Shown here in pieces: positions 15,999 through 25,100 of a stretch of 64,000 nt of DNA; position 1 is the first letter of the stretch; each line of letters begins with the position of its first letter. The DNA comes from Komagataeibacter sp. FNDCF1 (GTDB lineage: Bacteria > Pseudomonadota > Alphaproteobacteria > Acetobacterales > Acetobacteraceae), in NCBI RefSeq assembly GCF_021295335.1, contig NZ_JAIWOT010000001.1, positions 189,001 to 253,000 on the forward strand, in the 5' to 3' direction. The position numbers and the translations under genes were made by a program. The notes under the pieces were generated by a model that ran no database searches, had not been told where the DNA came from, and saw only the letters and a list, made by a program, of their open reading frames with translations.

Positions 15999-16030
15999 GC
16001 CAGCCCGGACTCCCGTCTGTCCGGACTGGC
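15999..16030. terminator. Bidirectional hairpin between convergent genes
   Basis: GCCAGCCCGGA pairs with TCCGGACTGGC (one mismatch) across a 10-base loop. It lies between the end of the small plus-strand gene (15989) and the end of the minus-strand membrane-protein gene (16054). Confidence 0.55.
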
Positions 16031-16053
16031 ATGGACGTCATGACAGGGCGTGA

Positions 16054-16827
16054 TTACACGTTCTGGCCCTTGGGCGGAACCAGTCGGCCGGGATTGGCCT
16101 TCCAGTCCCGCCAGGCTTCCTCGCAATAGGGCAGGACCTCGAACACGGCCATGGCGCCAAGCGCACCCAGCGCATAGCGCAGACCAAGCGGTACGCGCTT
16201 GAGCCGCAGCGGATAGGAACGGATCACCTTGCGCCCCATGAGGGCCTGCAGTTGCGGCCAGTGCAGGACGGAAATCATGGAGACGGCAAGCAGCGGCACC
16301 ATCTCGAGGAAACTGTGCACATGCTGCTCCATGGGCTGCACGTCACGCCGGGTGACAGCATAGCTTACATCCCACATCGCCGTTGCTTCATGAACGAAGA
16401 AGGATGCGATCATGAGCGAGAGCACAGGTGCATCGATTTCCAGGAACAGTCCGGCCAGAACCGGAAAGGCCGCTTCCCCCAGCATGAGCAGGTGGATGCC
16501 CGTCTCCTTCATGCCTGTCGTATGTTCGATGTCGGTGCGGCGGTGGCACCACCAGTCCGTCAGGCCGGAAGCCAGCCATAGCGGTATGACGAAATACTGT
16601 ATGACCTTGCGCGCCACCTGTCGGGTTGTATCTGTCTCGGCGGGTTCCTCCTCGGGCCGGGTGTCGTGCATCGTGTCCGCGGTGGCAGGTGCGGACGTTG
16701 CCGTGGGGCCGGTTGGGGTGGCCCTGCGCCCGCGCCACCATGCCACAAATCCGGCACCAAGGGTTGCTGCACCTGCGCATAGCATGCTGGCGGCGTAATA
16801 TCGTAGAAAAGTGCGGTTTTCCATCAT
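16054..16827 (-). CDS. Multi-pass membrane protein of unknown function
   Basis: A 257-residue integral membrane protein. An N-terminal TM helix (about residues 9-28) is followed by an acidic, Pro/Thr-rich cytoplasmic stretch. Four to five further hydrophobic segments follow. Distinctive conserved-looking motifs are WLASGLTDWWCHRRTDIEHTTG, KETGIHLLMLGEAAFPV, SFFVHEATAMWDVSYAVTRR and MEQHVHSFLEMVPL. These contain several His and Asp that could bind a metal. Similar proteins in other proteobacteria are sometimes labelled diguanylate cyclase, but no GGDEF domain is present here. It sits 14 bp downstream of the PfpI gene and may share its transcript. Confidence 0.7.
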   Translation of the reverse strand: MMENRTFLRYYAASMLCAGAATLGAGFVAWWRGRRATPTGPTATSAPATADTMHDTRPEEEPAETDTTRQVARKVIQYFVIPLWLASGLTDWWCHRRTDIEHTTGMKETGIHLLMLGEAAFPVLAGLFLEIDAPVLSLMIASFFVHEATAMWDVSYAVTRRDVQPMEQHVHSFLEMVPLLAVSMISVLHWPQLQALMGRKVIRSYPLRLKRVPLGLRYALGALGAMAVFEVLPYCEEAWRDWKANPGRLVPPKGQNV

Positions 16828-16841
16828 GGTCGCGGGCCGCC

Positions 16842-17465
16842 CTACCGGGTTGCCGCGTGGCTGGGCACAGAGGCGAAAAGGGCCACGATGGCAGGGCAGA
16901 AAGCCTTCAGGTCATGGGGGTTGCGTGACGTGACCAGCCTGCCGTCGGTCACGACTTCCTGATCAACCCAGTGGCCGCCTGCATTGGTCAGATCCGCGCG
17001 TAGCGATGGCCAGGATGTCAGGGTGTGCCCGCGCACGCCCCCGGCGTTGATCAGGGTCCATGGCCCATGGCAGATGGCAGCGATCGGCTTGTCGGCCTCC
17101 ACGAACTCGCGAACGAAGCGCACGCAGTTCTCATCCATGCGCAGGTGGTCCGGACTGGTGGTGCCACCGGGCAGGACAAGCCCGTCAAATGCCTGTGCAT
17201 GTGCGTCCCGGACAGGCAGGTCGACAGGATAGCGCCGCGTTGGATTGACGTCCGCCTGCATGGCCTGGATCTCGCCTTTGGCGGGGGAGACGATAACCGT
17301 GTGCGCACCGGCCTTTTTCATGGCGTTGGCGGGTTCCGTCAGTTCGATTTCCTCCACCCCGTCGGTTGCAAGGATTGCAATGGTCCGGCCTGCAAGGGGA
17401 TGGGTCATATCGTCCGCATGGGTGGTGCCCTGCGTGGATGCCGTGTTGAACATTTGGCCTGCCAT
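16842..17465 (-). CDS. DJ-1/PfpI-family protein (YhbO/YfkM-like stress protein)
   Basis: A 207-residue class I amidotransferase-like protein. It has TIAILATDGVEEIELTEP (the acidic Glu of the triad region), FDGLVLPGGTTSPDHLR, and the nucleophile elbow AICHGPWTLI with Cys followed by His. An excellent ribosome-binding site (GGGAGG, 7 bases) supports start 17465. PfpI-type proteins act as deglycases, chaperones or proteases in stress defence; the exact activity is not predictable. An N-terminal extension of about 20 residues precedes the core. It probably forms an operon with the membrane-protein gene downstream. Confidence 0.88.
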   Translation of the reverse strand: MAGQMFNTASTQGTTHADDMTHPLAGRTIAILATDGVEEIELTEPANAMKKAGAHTVIVSPAKGEIQAMQADVNPTRRYPVDLPVRDAHAQAFDGLVLPGGTTSPDHLRMDENCVRFVREFVEADKPIAAICHGPWTLINAGGVRGHTLTSWPSLRADLTNAGGHWVDQEVVTDGRLVTSRNPHDLKAFCPAIVALFASVPSHAATR

Positions 17466-17704
17466 GGTTTTTCCTCCCTCGGTTTGTAAAGGTTGCTGGT
17501 GGCACCTGCATGTCTGTGCCAGCCATGCAACCCGACCCGGAGAGTAACGGCCGATCCGGACAGGTGTTCCCTGCGGATTGTGGCGCGATCATAGTGCACG
17601 GAAATCGTGACTATGTATTTACATGGCAGACCATAAATAAAAACGTGTATTATGGCAGTATTGCGCATCCGCCCTGCGGCGTCAGGTGGGGTGCTTTCTG
17701 CCGC

Positions 17705-17863
17705 CTATCTGTCCGGCCTGCTGTTCGGTTCGGTCGTGCGTCCCTGTGCCGGGGGGTCGCTTGCGGGGAAGCTCTCATCGAGTGCTTCATCACGCCCTTC
17801 GTCTTCGTGCTGTTCCGTCGGGGTGGGCTTCTTTTCCGTGTCGGGATCAGGGTTCTTGGGCAT
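17705..17863 (-). CDS. Small acidic protein with DEALDESFPASDPP motif
   Basis: A 52-residue, highly charged protein too short to stand out as an ORF. The start at 17863 has a strong AAGGAG ribosome-binding site eight bases upstream; the longer reading of this frame is only Pro-rich noise. The motif DEALDESFPASDPPAQ recurs in short uncharacterised proteins of alphaproteobacteria. It appears intrinsically disordered and has no known function. It lies in a group of stress-type small proteins. Confidence 0.65.
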   Translation of the reverse strand: MPKNPDPDTEKKPTPTEQHEDEGRDEALDESFPASDPPAQGRTTEPNSRPDR

Positions 17864-18120
17864 TGTCAGTACTCCTTGCCATGATGGATGTCTCTTCCCT
17901 GCCGGGATGAAGCATTCATGGTTCTGCAATGGCGGGGGTGGGGGCGCAGGCGTATCGTATGGAGGGGATTCACCCGGCCCCGGGGGTGGATACTGCCGCG
18001 GATAGGGCAGGCCGGGGGGTGGTAGTGGCGGCTGGCTGGACACATGAGCATACGGTATGGACATGTCCGTGTTCTCATCTGGCTGGTAAGCAAAATGTGC
18101 GATGGCAGCGTATGCGCGCC

Positions 18121-18480
18121 TTACTGTTCGCTGCTGTCAGCGGGGGATGGGGTCTTGTTGCCGCCATGGCTGCTCCGCCCGGCTTCGGCGCCACCGTGGC
18201 GGTGATGCATTCCGGTGCCACTGCCCGATGTGTCAGTGTTCGATGGCGGCTGTGTGCCCGGCTGTTCATTAACGGTGCGCGGGTTGTTCCACAGCTTGTC
18301 GGACGGTTCTACCCGCTTGCCGGAACTTGACGTGGCGGAAGGCGGGTTCCTGCCCACTTCGGATGCTGCCGAACTGGCGGTGGGGGCAGGGTTTTCCTGC
18401 ATGCTGGACTGGGCCACCGCCATTGCGGGCGCACTGACGATAAGCGTTGCCAGCAGGGCTGAGCGTATTGTCTTTGCCAT
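18121..18480 (-). CDS. Small exported Ser/Pro/Gly-rich protein
   Basis: A 119-residue protein with a clear signal peptide (MAKTIRSALLATLIVSAPAMAVA, cleavage near residue 23). A disordered mature part rich in Ser, Pro, Thr, Gly and Asn includes the His cluster GMHHRHGG. AAAGG precedes ATG 18480 at suitable distance. The function is unknown; it is likely periplasmic or secreted. Confidence 0.65.
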   Translation of the reverse strand: MAKTIRSALLATLIVSAPAMAVAQSSMQENPAPTASSAASEVGRNPPSATSSSGKRVEPSDKLWNNPRTVNEQPGTQPPSNTDTSGSGTGMHHRHGGAEAGRSSHGGNKTPSPADSSEQ

Positions 18481-18645
18481 TGTTCGTACCTTTGCTGTAT
18501 CGGGAAAGTGCTCTGTTCATTAAAGAAAGCTGGCGTGGAAAGGTTGCATGTACCCTGTTCCGTTCCGGTGAGGACCTGCACGAAGGCAGGAGGGCTCAGG
18601 ACAGGTTCATGACCGGTCCTTTACCAGCCCTGTCCCCTTGCACGG

Positions 18646-18906
18646 TTACGGGGTGGCATGGCCATGCGGGCCAGTCTTGTGGCCGGGTTGCGGTGTCTGC
18701 CCGTTATTGCAGGCATTATCGTGACCGTGGTCAGGGTGGCTGGTCTTTTCCACCTTCTCGTCATTATCAAGGGTGGATTCCGGTTCATCCTCACCCGCGC
18801 GCGGTTTGCCGTGTTCCTGCCTGCCACCACGGGGGGGCGTCTCCTGCCCGGCGGGAGAGAGGACGACGCCATACGGCATCATCCGTGCATGCGTATTGTA
18901 GGCCAT
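18646..18906 (-). CDS. Small hydrophilic hypothetical protein
   Basis: An 86-residue protein starting MAYNTHARMMPYGVVLSPAG, with AAGGATAAAGAG before ATG 18906. The rest is rich in Gly, Pro, His, Asp and Glu (GKPRAGEDEPEST, HPDHGHDN) with no hydrophobic core, suggesting a disordered stress-type protein. A longer frame upstream lacks a start signal. Support is moderate, resting on the ribosome-binding site and on the similar style of the neighbouring small genes. Confidence 0.5.
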   Translation of the reverse strand: MAYNTHARMMPYGVVLSPAGQETPPRGGRQEHGKPRAGEDEPESTLDNDEKVEKTSHPDHGHDNACNNGQTPQPGHKTGPHGHATP

Positions 18907-19147
18907 GGTCTCTTTATCCTTTGCGGGAATGGGACAGAACGGGGCCGACACATGCCTGGCTGCGGGTGCCGTGGCATTCCATGGCGGCACAGGCCACCCC
19001 GTTCCTGTCACGCTACCTGCCGCAATAACGGCGCGTGGGGGGGATGGTTCTGTGCCGGCACGGGTGGACGCACAAATAAATATTTCATGCCATACCGTTT
19101 CGTTAAATCAATATTTTACGAATACATGCCTGCAGTGCTGCAGGTGT

Positions 19148-22100
19148 TCACGCCGGTGGCGCAACGCCCAGCGTGATCTCCACCATGTGCGTGGCGCCGT
19201 CATCCACCATCCCGATCTCACCCACGGGGGGGTGTGGCGTACCGTCAAGCATTACCTGACCTGTCCCCCGGCAAAGCTGGTGGGGATTAAGCACGGTAAT
19301 GACATAGGTTGCGCTACGCCAGTGCACCGTGACCGAGAACCTTGGCCACTGGCACGGAATGCACGGGTTGACCAGCAGCCGCGTGCCCGCGATGCGGATG
19401 CCCAGTATGGCTTCCATCCCCACGCGCTGCATCCATCCTGCCGACCCGGTGTACCACGACCATCCACCCCGCCCCACATGCGGGGGCTGGGAATAGATAT
19501 CCGCCGCCACCACGTAGGGTTCCAGTCGGTAGCGCGCCACGCCTGCGGGGTTCAGGGCATGGTTGACCGGGTTCAGCATGTGGAACAGTTCATGCGCGCG
19601 GTCCCCTTCGCCCAGTTCCGCCATGGCCATGACCGTCCACAGCGCCGCATGGGTGTACTGGCCACCGTTTTCACGTATGCCGGGCGGGTAGCCACGTATG
19701 TAACCCGGATCGGGACCAATGGTGTTGAAGGGCGGGTCAAGTACCAGCACCAGCCCGTCCTGCTGGCGCACAAGCCGCGCCATGACCGAGCGCATGGCAT
19801 GCTCCGCGCGTTCCAGCGGCGCCACACCCGAAAGCACGGACCATGACTGGGAAATGGCATCGATCTGGCATTCAGCGCACCGATGCGAACCAAGCGGCGT
19901 GCCATCATCAAAATAGGCGCGCAGGTACCAGTCGCCATCCCATGTGGCTTCCAGCGCCTCTGCCAGTGCACTGGCGTGATCCTGCCATGCCTGCGCGCGG
20001 GCCGGTTCGCCCCGGCTGCGTGCCAGCGGGATGAAGGCGCACAGCGTGGCGTGCAGGAACCAGCCCAGCCATACGCTCTCGCCCTGTCCCTTTTCCCCCA
20101 CGCGGTTCATGCCGTCATTCCAGTCCCCCGTACCCATGAGCGGCAGCCCGTGCGCACCTACGGCCATGCTGTGATCGAGCGCGCGGGCGCAATGCTCGAA
20201 CAGCGTACCCGTCTGGCCGGATGTGGCCGGGATCATGAAGCGGTCATGCTCGCTGATCGGCAGTTCCGGTGCTTCCAGGAAGGCAACCTGCTCATCCAGC
20301 ACGCCCGCATCCCCTGTGGTGGTGACATAATGCATAACCGTGTGGGCCAGCCATGTGCAGTCATCGGAAATATGGGTGCGCACGCCCGCCCCGGTATCGG
20401 GCAGCCACCAGTGCTGCACGTCCCCTTCCACGAACTGCCGCGATGCCGCGCGCAGCAGGTGGGCGCGCACGCGTTCGGGGCACGGTACGGCCAGCGCCAT
20501 GCCATCCTGCAACTGGTCACGAAAGCCGTAGGCACCGCTGGCCTGGTAGAACCCGGCGTGGGCCTGCACACGGCTGGCCAGTGCCTGATACAGCAGCCAG
20601 CCATTGAGCATGATGTCCATGCCGCGATCCGGCGTGCTGGCCTGCATGGAGCCCGTGACCGTGTTCCAGTGCTGCCCGACCGCATCAAGCACCTGTTCGG
20701 GGCTGGCGGCGCGGTACCGGCTGACAAGCGCGCGGGCATGTGCCTCGTTCTCGCCCTCTCCCAGCAGGAAAAGGACTTCCGCCCGCCCGCCCGGCGGCAG
20801 GGTGACAACGGTCTGCACCACGCCGCACGGATCCAGCCCCGCCCCGGTGCGGCCCTGCACCCCGTTGGGATGGGTGAAGGCAAGCGGCATGTCCAGCGTG
20901 CCGTTGCGGCCGATGAAGGCGCACCGGTCTCCCGAACTTGCCGTCAGGTAGCCGCCTATGTCGGCAAAGGCCGTGCGGTCGGTATACTCCATTTTCCACC
21001 GGTTGCGTGCGAACAGCGCGCCCGTATCCGGGTCCATCGTGGTGGAGACGAACGGAGCCGACATGCTGCGCGCGGCCCCCAGCACCCATTCCACATAGGC
21101 GGTAACGGACAGCGTGCGCGGCTGGTCCGACCGGTTGTGAAGCTGGATGCGCGTGATCTTGACCGGGTCCGTGACCGGCACGTACTGCAGTACGGAACTG
21201 GCAATGCCATGGGCAATCCGTTCCTGCCGCGTATAGCCGTAGCCGTGGCGGGTCACGTAGGTTGCGGCCGGGTCGCGGCGCGTGGCGGCGCCGGGGCACC
21301 ACAGCGTGCCGGTATTTTCATCACGGAAATAGAAGATTTCCCCCGCGTGGTCGCTTACGGGATCATTCGACCATGGCGTAAGCTGGTGTTCGCGGCTGTT
21401 GCCCGACCATGTGTAACCACTGCCCTCGGCCGAGACCTGGAAGCCGAACGTATCGTTGGCGATCACATTGATCCACGGCGCGGGCGTGCTTTGCCCGGGG
21501 CCGAGCACGATCACATATTCACGTCCCTGCCGCGCAAACCCGCCATGACCGTTGAAGAACTCAAGCTCGGGTACGGGGGGCACGCCAAAGGCGGCTGGCG
21601 CGGGACGTGGCCGTGGCGGAACCGGCATGGCGTGGCGGGGCAGGGTCCTTTCCGCCTGCTCCAGCTGCTCGGCCAGTCCCCGCTCCGCATCCAGCACGAC
21701 GCGGGCCACCGAAATGACAAGATGCCGCACGGCCGGGCTGACAAGATCGGCGCGCAGCACCCGTACCGACCCCGTGCCCTCCGCGCCACGGGGCTGGGCA
21801 TGCACAAGCTGGTCGAGCGAGACCTGCAGGTCCTGCAGGTAGGACGCCGGATGTTCGTTGAGAATGACAAGATCCACCGCCAGTTGCTTGAGCCGGAAGT
21901 ATTCATGCGCCAGCAGCAGCAGGCCCACGATGTCGGTATCCGCGTTTTCCCTTATGCGCAGCACCATGATGGGCAGGTCACCGGAAATGCCCTGCTCCCA
22001 CAGCAGCGGCTGTGGCCCGGCGCCTTTTTCAATGCTGGCCGCCCCCGCGCGCAGCGCCGGGCCCGCAAACAGGATATGCCCTGCCAGTTGCTGGAACAGG

Positions 22101-25100
22101 TCCGCCGTGGTGGGGGTGATGTCCAGATGGCGTAGCTGTACCTGTGCCTGTGTCCATGCCAGTGTGCGCACGCGCTCGACCGCCGCCATGTCCTGGTGTG
22201 TCTCGATCAGGTCCAGCAGGGCCGCGCGGGTCGGGGCGGCCATGGTCCAGAACGTGACCCGCGCCATGGCGCCGGGGCGGATGCTGACGCGCGTGCGGAT
22301 GGAAAAGGCGGGGTCCAGCACCGTGCCGACATGCCCTTTCGGTGGCGTGTGCGCATCCATGGCCGCCGGATCATGCACGTCGCGCCCGCGACCGATGAAC
22401 CGGGCGCGGTCCGTCTCGATCTCGACAGGGGTGTCGCACATGGCCAGATGGGCGACCCATATCTCCGCCTCATCGGGCGTGCGCCTGCGGCGGGTGGCGA
22501 TCAGGGCGCGTGCGGCGGGCAGGTATTCGGTCTGCACGAACAGCTTGGTAAAGGCCGGATGCGCCAGATCGGCACCCTGCGGCATAAGGGCAAGCCCGGC
22601 ATAGGAGGCAATATCGAGGTCCAGTGTCTCGCTACTGCCATTGAACACGGAAAGCTGGCGGATCTCGGCATCATCCTCGGCCGAGATGCGTATCTCCAGC
22701 GTCGTGGTCAGCGTGCCATCACGGCGGGCGAACTCGGCCCGGTCTTCATGGAAGCCCACGGCATAGTCATCGGGCCGTTCCCGCCCCGGCTGCAGGCCGG
22801 CGGTCCACAGCCGGCCCGTCCTGCGGTTGCGCAGGTATATGTACTGGCCGTAATCGTCACATGTCGCATCCTCGCGCCAGCGCGTGATGGCCTGGCCCTG
22901 CCAGCGGCTGTAGCCGGAGCCTGCTGCGGTCAGCATGACCACATAGCGCCCGTTGGACAGGAGATGGGTCACGGGGGAGAGTGTGTCGGCATGGTCGAGA
23001 TAGCGCCCGCCGGGCGCGGTGACGGCATGCACGACCGGGGGGGCCGCATCTTCGGATGGCAGCGGCCGGGCCACCGCCCCGCTGCGCGGCGCGCGTTCCT
23101 GCAACAGCAGTTCGGCGGCGGCGATGACCGGGTCGTCGTGGAAGCGCGTGCGCATGATCCCGTTCATGACCGCATCCGCCACTGCAAGAATGGACATGCC
23201 CTGATGATGGGCCATATAGGCGCGGATGACGGCAACCCCGCCACGGTCGGGAACACGCTCGGGCGTGTAGTCAAGGGCTTCATGAAACCCGTAGCGCCCC
23301 AGCGCGCCGGCTTTCTCCAGTGCATAGAGGTTGGCGACCGCCTTCCTCGGGTCCACCATTGCCGCCAGCATGGTGGCGTACGGTGCCACCACCGTATCCA
23401 GCCCCAGCCCGCGCTTGAGCCCCAGGCCGGGAATGCCGAAATTGGAATACTGGTAGGTATAGTCCAGGTCACGCACGTTATAGGCGGATTCCGATATGCC
23501 CCACGGAATGCCGCGTGCCTGCCCATAGGCGACCTGGCGCTGCACGATCAGGATGTTGGTCTGCTGCAGCAGGCTCCCCATGGGCGCGCGCATGACGAGG
23601 GAAGGCATGAGGTATTCGAACATCGACCCCGACCATGACACCAGTGCCGCCCCGCTGCCCACCGGCGTGATCGGGCGGCCAAGCCGGAACCAGTCACGCG
23701 CGGGCATGTCGCCCTTGGCAATGGCGAAGAACACGGCCAGCCGCGCCTCCGACGCCAGCAGGTCATAGCAGTTCGGGTCCTGTGCGTCCTCCGCGACCAG
23801 ATAGCCGATTGACAGCAGCTTGCGCGAGGGATTGCACAGGAAGCGGAAGTCCATCCCTTCGGCCATGCGCCGTGCCCTGTGCGCAATCATGCCAAGCCGT
23901 GCGCCAAGGGTGGCATGCAGGTCGGTGTCCATGTCGCGCAGATGACTTTCCAGCGTGCGCATCGGGGCCGTTATCCAGACGGTGCGGTCCGTGGCGTCCG
24001 CGTTGCCTGTCGTGTCGGCCATGGGGGGCAGGCCGGCTGCCTGCCGGGCCAGTGTGGCGGCCTGGTCACGCAGTGCCGCAAGGGATGGGGCCGAGCGTGC
24101 CGGGGCTGACAGGACAGCGTTCTTGAATGCAGCCAGCCGCCGCAGCATCTGGCGTTCCGCCGCGTCATGGCCGCGCCGCGTGCCGTTGCGGAAGGTCAGG
24201 TCGGCAATGGCGATGTTCAGCGCATCGACCGTGCCCTCACGCCATCCATCGATTTCCGGCCCGGTGTCCTGCCAGCGCTGGCATGTGCTGGCCAGTGCGA
24301 CAAGATGCCCGGCCAGGTTGCCGCTATCCACGCTGGAGATATAGACCGGCTCCAGCGGCTTGAGGTCGGCGGTTGCGTACCAGTTGTAGAAATGCCCCCG
24401 GTAGCGGGGCATGCGCTCCAGGGTGGCGAAGGTCGCCTCCAGGCGGGCAACGGTATCGGCCAGCCCGCACCAGCCAAAATCACGTGCGCTGGCGGTGCAC
24501 AGCAGGTACAGGCCGATATTGGTGGGTGATGTGCGCCGTGCCAGGACGGGGGAAGGGTCTTCCTGAAAATTGTCCGGCGGCAGCATATGGTCATCGGGGG
24601 TGGTAAAGGTCTCGAAAAAGCGCCACGTGCGCCGTGCGGTCATGCGCAGCGTGCGGATATCGGTGCGTGAGGGGCGTGTGCGCGCGGCACTGACCGGCGT
24701 GCGGCTTGCCCACATCGCAACGGCGGGTGACAGGCACCACAGGACGGCGAACGGTACTGTCAGGAACAGGCTCCACGGAGCCCACAGGGCGACGGCCAGC
24801 ACGATCAGGCCGGCCTGCAGGGGGGCGGGGAACATGCGCCCGTAATATCCTGCCAGTCCGGAGCGCATCAGCCCCGCGATCTGGGCCGCGGGCACCCATT
24901 GCAGCATGTGGCGGCGGGTGACCAGCACGCGGCCCAGCGTGCGCAGGATCGCATCCGCCATGAGGAAGGACAGGTGGGCAAGGAAGGTGACGTTGAGGAA
25001 GGTCATGACCGCGGCCTCGCCCCCCGCGCTGCCCAGAACACGCAGGTAGCTGCGCAGCGTGATCCATTCCTGCCGGGGCACCAGTGCCGGCAGCACCGGC

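Noticed and set aside
19883-22135. Long plus-strand frame of 750 codons opposite the glucan synthase
   Set aside because: It is the shadow of the high-GC ndvB-like gene; composition is Arg/His/Pro/Gly-rich with no domain, and the minus-strand reading is a full-length known family.
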